Below, piece after piece: positions 45,101-55,720 of a stretch of DNA of 64,000 nt; position 1 is the first letter of the stretch, and each line of letters begins with the position of its first letter. The notes beneath the pieces are model-generated. The model was not told the origin of the DNA. It was given only the letters and a program-made list of their open reading frames with translations, and searched no databases. This stretch comes from Laccaria trichodermophora (Eukaryota; Basidiomycota; Agaricomycetes; Agaricales; Hydnangiaceae), in assembly GCA_018417955.1 (NCBI GenBank), contig JACTVC010000032.1:186001-250000 (forward strand), in the 5' to 3' direction. Both the position numbers and the translations under genes were made by a program.

Positions 45101-47300
45101 AGACGCCGCACAATCCCCTAATGGTGCAAAATAAGCGGAAGGAAAGATGGCCTTGAGAAGGGAAGATTCTCACCAGTCCATCGATGTGCTTTTTTAAGAC
45201 AGGATCACGGATCAAGGCATTCAGCCAATCAGCCATCAAAAGCCTCAGTTCCCTATTGGGTATGAAATCGACGGTGAAGAAGGTCAACAACCAATAGCGG
45301 ATGGCAACAAAGGTTCGGACACGAACAATCCGTCGAATGGTCTCGTCTTGATGTGATGAGGGTTTCTGCAAAGCCCAATGGAACCGTGCTATAAGAAGAT
45401 TACACAGATCAACAGCACAGACATAGGTCCGGTATGTCAAGAAAAAATCCAAGAGTTCGTCGTAGTTAAGGTCGCTTGTTAGCTGAGCTATCCATCGCTC
45501 TATCGTCGCTGCAAGGAGCACCCGTTGCGTGCTTAACCCTGGCGTGGCTCTCAACGACTGGATTTCCTGTGACTTGACCTTGGAAGCTTTGCTACTCCTC
45601 CGCATCGACAGGCTCAGTGATCCAGATGGAGAGGATGCGTCGGTATTGAAACTATCGCGTGACGTCAAGTATTCTTCATGATCCCACTCTGGAACAGCCT
45701 CACCCCAGATGACAAAACGCGGGTCATCTCGTGGAGCAGCAGACTGGTCTGCAGATGCAGATAGCTTGATGACAGTAGTTCCTTCTATCCCTTCAGACAA
45801 TTTCTCTAGAAGCGGAAGGCCGCGATAGGTTTGTAAAACATCGAAAACGTCGGTCGGAAAGTCGTGTAAAATGGTTGACTCGGAAGGTTCATCGGCGTCG
45901 GCAGATGCTGACTCTGGTGGCGAATCATGGTCTGCACTGAAAGATGACGTGGATGCACGCAAGCGAATGGCAGAGGGAGGCCGGCTGATTTCCACCTCAG
46001 GGGTTCCAGGTTCCGATGGTACAGGTGATAAGGACGAGTGGGAATCAACTTGGCGAGCTGTCAGTCCAGACTCAAAGGATTGCATTTCGCGGAGAAGGCG
46101 AGGCGCTGGTAGGAAATCAAACGCGGGTTTCAGCGAGGGGGCATTGAATGTTACACCCGCTCCAAAAGGTTGAGCAATGAAAACACGGGCGGGAAAATTG
46201 ACGCCTTGTAGGACGTGAGGGTTTGCGGCCGAAAATAGACTATTTGTGGAAAGGCTCGTCGAGGTTGTAGAGGTCACGGGGAACCATTCCATTACCTCTG
46301 CAAAAATGTCGACGGATCGGGAAGGAAGTGCAACCAGTGCGGGAGGGGGCGGAAGATCGAATGTAGCAGAATATCTAGGGACGTCAGCCGCCGTAACGCT
46401 CTGGGAGTGCGCACGGCCTGTTGACGGACGTCCATTTGGTTCAGAGGGATCACCTGAAGAGCTACCCATGTCAGGGATTGACCGCGTCTTCCGGAGCTTC
46501 CTCGGTCCCGAACTCTGATGCGAAGCCGCAGTTTGAGGTCTACTCAAAGAAGGGGCAGCGGTCTTGACAAACACAGACTGGGGAAGAAAATTCTGCATGC
46601 TCATACGAGAGCGGCGCTTGGTGCGAGGGGAATGTGACGTCTCGCTAGAGGTTTTAATGATTCTTTCTTCTACCTCCGCTGCGGAAGCAGCTGGTGCAGA
46701 AAATAATTCACGGTGACTATAATCAGGGGAACTATCGTCAGGAACCAGTGATCCTTAGAAGGATCAAGACGTACCCAATCCGATACATCTGCTTTCCATG
46801 CTGATTCACAAACGCGGTGATGGTATAAGGAGACCTTGTAGACACACTCACGCCATAGCGCTGGTCGTAACGCAGTTTAATCTCGCGTGCTGCCGGTCCA
46901 GAGGAAGTTTCGATGAAAGTCCCATCAGCTGTATTGATATGGCATACTTAGTTCTTGCGCTGTAGACGTAGGGTGTATACGTACGGGCGACGGCAAGGTC
47001 CGCAGATTCCATTTCCGCTGGTAACGGCCCTATACTCTCATCTTTGGCGTTGATGACGTCCGAAAGTGAGAATACATGTTGTGGCTTGTTGATAGAGGCT
47101 ACAGGAAGTAAAAATTGGCCATTTTCACTCAAAGACGGGGATTGCAGTGGGCTGATTGACGAAGGCAAGTTTGAATGCTCTATAGGGGTTTCAATAATGG
47201 GTAGCCGATGAGAAGTCGTCTTTTGTGATGCGAAAGGGGTGTCAGGTCGTGAAGGGTCGTCGAAGTCGGATGGACCGAGGGGCGGTAGCGCAGCAGCCAT
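42145..47300 (-). CDS. Ras-type guanine nucleotide exchange factor (RasGEF)
   Basis: Exons 46985-47300, 46852-46928, 46775-46791, 45174-46731, 42943-45117, 42556-42886 and 42145-42500 give 1609 residues. A long Ser/Pro-rich N-terminal part is followed by a RasGEF_N domain at about 545-660 (YDELLDFFLTYRTYV, VRTFVAIRYWLLTFF). A disordered linker of about 600 residues comes next, with an acidic block near 43600-43680. The Cdc25 catalytic domain is at about 1268-1550 (LAEHFTMIDRELF, NTLTAIITALQNEWVNR) with the C-terminal PALIDPTAPNKG. Such proteins load Ras-family GTPases with GTP at the plasma membrane. The wide separation of the two GEF domains recalls yeast Lte1, but other Ras GEFs are possible. 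Exon 3 is only 17 bases. The first exons are the least certain. Confidence 0.88.
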
Positions 47301-47761
47301 GATTGTGATACAAGTGAGGAGCCAAGACTGTCAGGATGCAACTTTAGAAGAACATGCTCAGAACTGAGGAGGCTGGTGATAAGAATACAGTCCTGGTAGC
47401 CACCAAGACGCGATGCGAGACTGAGATTTGGAGCTGTGAAGCCGTTTACGCAAATTGGAGGATAGGAAAACAAAGTAGAACCAGGGAGACAATTTAAACA
47501 GCTACAATGGTATGAAATTGCGTGAAGGTGGTCGTCGTTGTCGTTGTCGTCGTCAATAATGGTGATCGGGTTTGGGGCATAACAGGCACAATACCCTTTA
47601 TAAATTTACTTTCCCACATACACGTGGTAAATACGGTCACGGAGGTGTGCATTGCAACCAGACTTGAGTAAGACTGAGCACCTCACTTAATTCTAGTCAC
47701 AAATCCGAAAGTCTGTCATGGTAAGCATGAGGAGTCTCCTATCACATCTCCTTTCTCCTTC
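47301..47761. promoter_or_regulatory. Intergenic region between divergent genes
   Basis: 461 bases between the start codons of the RasGEF gene (-) and the third uncharacterised paralog (+). It contains a short GTC/GTT trinucleotide tract (GTCGTCGTTGTCGTTGTCGT at about 47529). No other signal was recognised. Confidence 0.5.
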
Positions 47762-48775
47762 ATGGCGAGCAACTTGAATGTGGGCCAATCTACGCGGTCA
47801 GGATACCATTTAGGACCCTCTGTATCGCTGGATCGCGGAGCTACCTTCGCCTTGGGCGAGTGCATTCTCGTCAGGATTCCTGATCCGATTCAAGTAAAAG
47901 GGTATGTTGAAAACAACGTCGGAACAAACCTCACACCCATTTCCACTGGATCGGGTCCTCAGCACTTTGCATTCATCTGCAACTTTCACCTCCAACTGGA
48001 TGAGTCTCTTGTGCTTGACGTCTACCCTGTCCTTCCCTTTTCCTGTACTAGCGGAGGTCTTGCCACCGACAACAGAATGAATGATGCCACTGCTACAGCA
48101 GCACTCCTGCCTCTGTCATCCCGACACCCCACGCCTGATGCCTTTGGAAAACCACTTGATTTCGGAAACTGGTCAGCCACTCGCGATTCATTCCTCCATG
48201 TCTTTCCTACGCGGTTCACTATGCCTACGAAGAGATCAGTGAATCTTTCATTGATGATTGGCAGTTTATCTGATTGCTCTTGAACTCAGTTTAAACGAAT
48301 GGACCCTCCCCTCTTAATGCCTTACTCAGTGTTGAGACGCATTGGGCATTACCGAGAATACTTGCTCTCAACGACAATCACTCAGAATAATGATGGAGAT
48401 GAGCTAGGAAAATCTAGTCTACCACACGGCGGACGAACTGGTGACAGAGGAGGGCAGGTGGCTTCTGGAGTACTATCAGTAACCAGCCCCCAAACCATTA
48501 TTAGTGAGGAGGGGGAGAGGGCAGCTTGGGTAGGGCTAGAGGAATTTTCTGACAAGTTAGACTATGACACTCTTCCGATTGCTGAAGATGTTGACGAGGA
48601 TGCAGAGGATGGCGATGCTACCACACTAGATAACCTTCTCTGGTTGGCGCATACCGATCCAGCGTGGACAGGGGAGCTTAAAAGATACTTGCAAGAAGAG
48701 AAGAGGGTGGGAGAACGGGTGCAGGATGAGCGTATGGCAAGATTGGCCTCCTGGCGGGAAGATGTAGCTATTTGA
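47762..48775 (+). CDS. Uncharacterised protein, three-member local family (copy C)
   Basis: Exons 47762-48238 and 48290-48775 give 320 residues. It has the same architecture as copies A and B, with the intron at the same place: LGECILVRIPDPIQ, VGTNLTPIS, QHFAFICNF, LVLDVYPVLPFS, SSRHPTPDAFGKPL, FLHVFPTRFTMP, then DVDEDAEDGDAT and ERMARLASWREDVAI. It is the most diverged of the three. It lies 19 kb from the others on the opposite strand, in a compact region with no Lon or membrane-gene sequence beside it, so this gene moves or duplicates independently of the Lon unit. Function unknown. Confidence 0.82.
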
Positions 48776-49061
48776 CCTACCTAAAGTATAGGCATGGTTA
48801 TAATTCCACCTAGAATCTTGTGCTCAAAAGATATAGACTTTATACCTAAATACAATTTTACTTTCTCTCCTCACCCAATTCATTCCTTGCATACAACGAG
48901 GGTGGGATTATTTTAACTACAAAGCATGCGTGGTAAGTACTAAAATACAAGAGATGAGTGGATTGTAGTGTTACAATATATTCCTAAGCAGTGTTCAACG
49001 TTCATTCAAGGTCCCGTAATTGTATGTCGGAAAGAAAGCACCAGTGGTCGTAAACATGGGC

Positions 49062-50065
49062 TCAAGCACGCGTCGTCGTCGAGCTATACTCCGTATTCCC
49101 CGTCGGCATAGGCTTCGGTGCATATCGCGGCAACGACTCAATAGGCTTCGAGATCAAAAACCCCTTCATCCCCGCCGCCTTCTCTCCCTGCCTACCAAAC
49201 CCAAAGCCCGCTTTGTCAGACGGCTTCTCATCCTTACCCCCTGACCCCGGCCACATATTCGACACAAAGGAGGGCGGCGAAGAAGCCATGTTCACAACGG
49301 GGCGAATATCAACGCCGCCTACGTGTGTCGGCAGCGCGCTCTTCGCGTGTTCCCTCCAGGACGTCACAGACCGTTTGGACTTGGCGCCTTCCCGGAATAT
49401 AAGGCCGAGAAGGACATTCAAGCACCCAATGGAGAAGAGAAAGAAAGCAGAGACGAGGGTGAATGTGTCCACGCGATGGGAGAGGACCGCAGCTCCGATC
49501 CTACGTCACAAAAGAAATGAATGTGAGTTTGAAGGAAAAAGGAAGGGAACATACAGCATTTGGATAAGACCCAACGCGCCGAGACCAAAGTTCTTTCCAA
49601 GGACAGGGAAATAGCGGCTGAAGAAAGCAGAGGGGAACCCAAACTCTGAAAAGATGAGCACAACCGTCTGTCCGATGATGAACAGACGATTGAGGACAGC
49701 CCAAAAAGCGCCCGCTGGTTGGTTCGGCACGCTGCTTGACCTGCTAGACATGAATTATACGAACAAAGAAAAGCACAACGAAACGCACAAAATGTAGTCA
49801 GAGTTCATCATGACTTCCATCGTAGCATTGGGAGCTTGGCCACTTGACGTGACCGTCTTCCCCTTTGCAAGGAACGTATTGACTGCTTGGATGTCATGTA
49901 CGAGCGTAACGATGTTGCTTGCAAATACGAGAATAAGCGCGATGATGCTGAGGATGCGTACGCCGTTGAGGCCGATGAATACATCTGTTTTGGCACAGAC
50001 ATGAGTTGTCAATGATTTTGAACGAGTTTAAAGACAGACACACAAGCGCGGGGAGGGAGCATCAT
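49062..50065 (-). CDS. Four-transmembrane fungal protein of unknown function
   Basis: Exons 50044-50065, 49789-49984, 49555-49743 and 49062-49500 give 281 residues. Four hydrophobic segments: VRILSIIALILVFASNIV; LFIIGQTVVLIFSEFGF; a third around LGALGLIQMLIGAAVL; and VSAFFLFSIGCLNVLLGLIF. The C-terminal cytosolic tail of about 120 residues ends with the Gly-rich GFGFGRQ and the block KGFLISKPIESLPRYAPKP. The latter looks like a conserved signature in basidiomycete relatives of this small membrane family. No catalytic residues or transporter motif are recognised. The first exon has just 7 codons and joins in frame as RAYVFIGLN; it rests on splice logic and is the least certain part. Confidence 0.75.
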
Positions 50066-50628
50066 GATTGCGAGGATGATAAACGTTGAAGTACTAGTGA
50101 AAGACTGTCGTGAACGCGTTCTGTCGGTCTTTAGGTGAATAAAATCGCTATCGAAGCGTAAAGTGAAGATTGTATGGCACCAGCGCCAACGAGAAGAAAC
50201 GTAAAAGAAGGAGAGGCTGGGGGAAAGGACGTTCAAGTCGTCTGTGCGAGCTTGGTGTGAAAGAATAAGAGTCGACGGTGTTTATGTATCCATGCCGTGT
50301 TGCTTGGCTGCATCGTGTCCGGGTGTCCATTGTAGTCGAAAGCCAGCGCCATTGTTCCCATTGTCTGTTGTCACACGTCAGTCACACACAGAACAAGGAG
50401 TCGGCTTTGCCTTTTGCGTTCGAATCCAGGGTTGCATATTAGGTTCATAATCATGTAAGGGTCCTTAAAAACGACGAAATCTCGTGTAAGTACAATGTCC
50501 CGCAAAAGAAAGAAAGAGAGGAGGCGGAGGATAGAACAAAGACAAAAAAGCGTCAAGGTATGGGATGGTATCAAAGGGAATCGAAAAACGCCTGTCAACC
50601 AAAATGAAGTCAAAGTTACGCAACCAAC
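50066..50628. other. Spacer between two minus-strand genes
   Basis: Upstream region of the four-TM gene and 3' flank of the Ync13-like gene. A TTCGAATC word near 50420 resembles a tRNA T-loop, but the flanking bases do not pair. No gene seen. Confidence 0.5.
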
Positions 50629-53600
50629 CTACGCGCCAGGTAACGGTGGAACGGGAGGAAGCTGCTGGTTGCCTTGCCGACTGGCTGTGGGTCGCTTGAG
50701 TTTTCGTTCCTCGAGTTCCTTCGCACGAGCCTCTTGCTCTGCTTGCATCGCCGTCACGATCTGCAGTTGCTGAGCAATGAATTCTGATGTTCTGGGCCTA
50801 GAGAGCAAAAGCGTCAGCTACGTTCGTAGTTAATCATATCACGAGCATACCTCATTCTCAATATTCGCATGATCGTCTGCTCGCTCGTGACGTCCGCCTC
50901 CTGCTGCTTCTCCTTCTTGCGCTCCTTGATTGTCCCAAGGTTTCGTTGAGCATACACACTCTTGGCGCGTTTCTTCATACTCGGTGCTGAGCGAAGACTC
51001 TGCTGCATCATTCTCACACACTCCTCCATGAGCGCGTCCGTGTGCCAGTCATAATAGAGCCGAATAGAAAGAATATCACGGTACTTCTGGTTTTGAAGAA
51101 CCTCTTGCGGTACTGGACCCTCTCCGTTGGCGTAGAAGTAGTCACGTAGGAACTTAAAACAAGCAGTCAGTCAAGGGCAAGAACAAAAAAAAGAAGCAAC
51201 GGACCTTCAGCCACTTGAACACAATATCCACCTCCTTGTCACTAAGAGGCTTCATATCACTCGACGCATCACTCAGTGGGGGTATCAACAACCCCTCCAC
51301 AATATTCAAAATCTCCTTCCAAACCCTCGTCATGACCATCTCCTTCGCCGTATCACTCAGGTACGTGTTGAGAGTTTGGAGGTTCGCATCAAAGTAGTCG
51401 AATAGCGGTAATATCGCCTGTTCAATTTCCACATCAGTCAACTCGTCCGGTCTCACGCGAGGCTTCTCCATTTGTGGCAGAGGGATTTGCGGTTCAGCGG
51501 TCGTCGTGCCAATGGCTGAACGGTAGAGTGCTGTGACGTTCCCAAGGGCTTTATTATAGTCTAGTCCTTGATCGCGAGATTTTATCAAAGTTTTAACAAC
51601 GTTTCTAGACAGACATTGTTGGATGAAGGGTGACATCTACTCAGTCCGTCAGCGTTATGTATGAATTGTTTCGAAGAAAAAAAACGGTGACCTTGTCAAT
51701 GAAGATGCGCAACATGTCAGCTTCGGCTCTCTTCAGGGACCTGAAGGCTCTGCCGAAGAAAAATTGGATATCGTCCTTCTCACCCTCCATACTGACACGC
51801 GCCAGTACGCGACCTTGCGTATCTAAATCCATCCACAACTCGTGCGCAAGGAAGTCTCCAAACCGCCGTGGGTCTAAGCACAGATATGCTCTTCCAATAG
51901 TGTCGTGCTTTCCAATGAGTGCGCGATCACGCACGCTCACCATCAACCATAAAGGCTTGTCCACGGAAAGATCGAAAGTCTCGTCCCCTATAAAAGAAAC
52001 AATGTGAACACAGAGAAAAGGAAAAGGAACTCTAACGCACATCTAGGATTCAACGACTCATAGATCGTTCTCGTCTTGGCAAGCCTCGTCCCCGCCTCAT
52101 CACTCAACGTCACAAATGTATCCAACTTTGAGCTGGGACTACTATCTAGAGGCACCAGGCCCTCCGCAATAACGATCTTGACCGAGAACAAAAATCTATC
52201 CCTCTCCACCTTCTGTGGTACAGGGGGCGCCGTATTTCGCAACACATCAGCTTTCTTGTCTGCTTGCATCTGGTTGTACATGTTATCTAACAGCTTGCGC
52301 GCAGCTTCGACGTTATTCAGTTTTACGCACGACTCGGCGCGGAAGTTGAATGGCTCGACCCGTTTTTCACCAGTAATAGCCAGCTGTCGGGCCTTTTCGA
52401 GCCAAGCAGAGGACTTTTGAGGCTGCATGTAGTCTGTGGGACGGGGGAACATCTCGGTAAGGAACAGTGCTTCGATGTTACGGCAGTATTGATCAACGGC
52501 TTTGGACACGGTCTACAAAAACAGTTAGTTATTGTCACCAAGTAGATAAGCTTCAGTACCTTTGAGAGACTTGTGAAAAACCTGGCTTCTTGATAATCAT
52601 CCTCCCACTCGAGTTCTTCCAAAAAGTTTATAGGACTTCGAAGGGAGTCGAAAAGATCAACGATAGAGGAACTGTGACCTTCAGTTCCCTCTGCTTCGAA
52701 CTACAATAGCAAGGTGAATCAAAGGCGTGAGCAGCAGAAAGAAAAGAGTGATTACCTTGTCGGCAGCAATCGCCTGTTGAGTTGTTGAGCACCGTTGTAT
52801 AACCGAAAATGAGGCAAGTTGACTTACAGCTTCCACCCAGTTCCCTGTCTTACTATCGGTGTTGATTAACCATTGACGGACATATGGTTCGAAAAAGGCA
52901 GTGATTTCGAACGTATATGTTCCCCTGTTATGTGACCTTAGTTGATCCCGAGGATATATACGACAGACTTACTCTGGCACAAAGGCTTTGTACATCCCCA
53001 AAATAGTCTTCGATCGTCGATACAAAGCAAAGATGTCTTGAATTGGCACATCTGGTGTCGGGCCATTCATGGATGATTCAAACAGGCGTTTCTGCGAATT
53101 CTGAATGTCCGTAACTAGGTGTGGTACCGCCGTTTCCACGAAGAGCGACACAAAATCCAATTGCCTAGACTTGTGGGTCAATAGAGAGGCAATCAAAATT
53201 CAAAAGCCCAACATACCCGAGGAGGGGTTCCGGGAATCTTTTATCTAGTAGCTTAGCCGCCTTCTCAATTTCGTCCGTCATGAGTAGCAGGGGCAATGCA
53301 CGGTTAACGCCAGGAGCTGAAGTGAATTCCTGCATTTTCACTTCACACCAATGTGCCGATACTTGCCGAACACGCTCCTGGACATCGTGAATTCGCGCCC
53401 CAATATCAACATTAAACCGCTCAAGCAGACCACTGTCTCGAACATGCTCGAGAACCGTCAAAAATGACTGTATCTCTGAGATCTTCAGATTAGGGATATT
53501 GTCCATGCTGTGGTAAAGAGAGGAGAGAAAGATGTTGAAAAGGCCAGCATAGATACCGGAAAGGTAGTCGACCTGGAACAGCGTCAGAATAGAGTTTGGT

Positions 53601-55497
53601 TACTTGCCATTGTTAGACTTACGTCTTGCACTGGCCAGCATTCCAACTCATTTTCTTGTATAACCTTCGTTACGTTCTGCAGCGCCTCGGGTATACACTC
53701 CATCGGCACATCGTTCCGTTCGTAAAACTGCTTAACTAGATCTAAGAAACAAGCAGCGCGGTATGAGTGACCTATTCGCCATCGCAATGCGCATTCATTG
53801 ATGAGCTGGATGTGTGGTGGCGACAAGATACCAGATGACAGACCTACTCGCCACCGAAGTGCGCATTCATTTATAAGCTCAATGTGTGGTGGGGACAAGA
53901 TGCCAAGTGACACTTCATCATTGTCATCCACCTCAGGGCTCAACATGACTTCCAAATCAGCCACGAGGCAGAATTCCACAAGTCGTTTGTAATATCTCTT
54001 GGGGTTTGGAGGGATGAACGTGAATTGTTGACCGGTTGGGACATCATCATCTACGTCAGGATCATCGTTGGGGTCGCCAGGCACGCCGAACATCGACCGC
54101 CGACTAGAGATGGATGCATGCCTTGACGCACCAGCGCCAGGTGAGTCCACACCATTGTAAACCGACCCTGGGCGGCCAAGGTCTGGGGATGGCAGGACAT
54201 CAGAGGGGTTGGATTTCGCTAGCTCTGGGTTGAGCTGCGCCATGATTACCATCAACTGCTGGAGATGTGTTGCCTCAGATGTTTTCCAATGCTGCCAGGC
54301 AGCCTCGGTTTCGAAGTCTTCCCGGCGTCCCGGAAATGGAGCTCCAGCATTGAGATTCTTGAGGCATGTCTAACACAAGAAGTCAGTAACCAGTATGGTT
54401 TGGGATATTAATAACGACCTTCAGATCTGTCATTGCAGCCTAGAAAGCTGTTTCAGTTGTCTTGCTACCTAAGGTTGAAGACCAACTCACCTTTTCCGAG
54501 ACAATCTGACTCCGAAGTTGGTCGACCTCAGCCTGTATGGCATGCTCCGGTATTTTGAACAATGATGCAACGGTTTTCACGAGTTGCATATCAGCTACGT
54601 TTGTGCTGATCGACGGAATCGTCACCGAATCACGATCTCTCGATGTCGATGCAGAGTCATAGCCAGAATCACTGTTCGTGTAACCTTGATTCAACGTTGG
54701 GGCCAGCTTCGCGGTGTAGGTATCCAAACGTGAAAGCAGCTCCTGAGAGACATGGTTCACATTGCGAAGGCACTCCCTCAACAGCTTGATGAATTGCGCA
54801 ATTTGATTGTTGAGTTCAAACTTCCAGCCTTCGCCTGCCAACGAAGGTTCTTTCTTGAGCACCCCTGTGGCATGTGTTGCAAACATCAGAATGAGTTCCT
54901 CAATTTTCCGATTCTCCTTCATCTGTCGCTTGAAGCTGTCCACCATGAACTGGCCGTAGAATTTAGCCATCGTCCGACGGACAAGTTGGTCCGAGTAACT
55001 TCACCCTGACATCAGTATGCTTGGCACGCAAGGCAACAGCGAGACACGTACGCCGAGTCCTTCCCCATTGCAATGTCCTGCAACCTCTGCTCAAGGACCT
55101 TCATCAATTTCTCCGGAAATTTGACGCTTTTCGAGCCGTCTCTAACGTCTCGGAACATGTCTCCGATTGAGAAGTTTGAGAGTGCAGAGAGCCGAGATAT
55201 ATGTTCACGTTCCCGGACATCGTTTGAGAGAACCTTGGGAGCTGCTTCTACAACCTTTGGTAAGAGGAGGTAGCCTAGGATGCTGAGGGTGGAGTTGAAT
55301 GGACGGGTGAGGATCAGATTGGATAGAAACGCGCTCACGCTACTCGGATAACATAGCTATACGAACAGACATATATAGTTAGTCTCGTTAATGAAGAGTA
55401 TCCATTGGAAGACGCACTCGAAAAGCTCATCGTCGCTGACCCTGTACTTGGACAATCGCTTCTCATGCGCAATACTATTATAGCTCCGCTGTGACAT
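50629..55497 (-). CDS. Munc13/Ync13-like protein (C2 domain plus MUN/MHD)
   Basis: Fifteen exons: 55418-55497, 55052-55339, 54491-54998, 54419-54439, 53623-54369, 53217-53572, 52973-53164, 52828-52924, 52756-52773, 52560-52700, 52041-52512, 51692-51987, 51205-51636, 50851-51152, 50629-50797, giving 1372 residues. Fungal homologues of Munc13 (fission yeast Ync13) act in exocytosis/endocytosis and cell integrity. Visible parts: helical N-terminal region, MHD1-type region around FLDLVKQFYERNDVPMECIP, a C2 domain at about 925-1060 with ESLNPRWDETFDL, and an MHD2-type C-terminal region (ALYRSAIGTT, KRAKSVYAQRNLG). The Ca-binding loops of the C2 domain look incomplete. Exons of 21 and 18 bases occur. 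A 72-base in-frame tandem duplication lies in exon 5 (53772-53915). If the second unit is spliced out the protein has 1348 residues. Confidence 0.9.
53772..53915 (-). repeat. 72-bp in-frame tandem duplication within the Ync13-like gene
   Basis: Two adjacent 24-codon units encode GILSPPHIELINECALRWRV and GILSPPHIQLINECALRWRI, the first followed by GLSS and the second by GHSY. They differ mostly at third positions. Each unit contains AGGT (GTAG|GT and ATAG|GT in the sense strand). The segment 53772-53843 therefore starts with GT, ends with AG, has exactly 72 bases, and its removal restores one unduplicated unit in frame. Confidence 0.9.
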
Positions 55498-55720
55498 CAG
55501 CTTTCTATAATGAAAATTGGTCGTAAATCGTGCGTATAGAGTTGGGTGTCGTTATTTCGGAAAATAAGGACCTTCCCAGAGTCGAGACGGTGGTATGAAG
55601 GAGAGTTGAATGGAGGGCGATGTCTTGTCCGGGTCAGGGAGCCCGCCTCTCGCACGCAGTACGCGCTTACCAAGCAGCGACAAATAAATCGACACATCCA
55701 CGTAAAAATTATGTACTTTA

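Noticed and set aside
50415..50435. tRNA-like T-loop word TTCGAATC
   Set aside because: The bases on either side do not form the 5-bp T stem and no anticodon or acceptor arm could be found.
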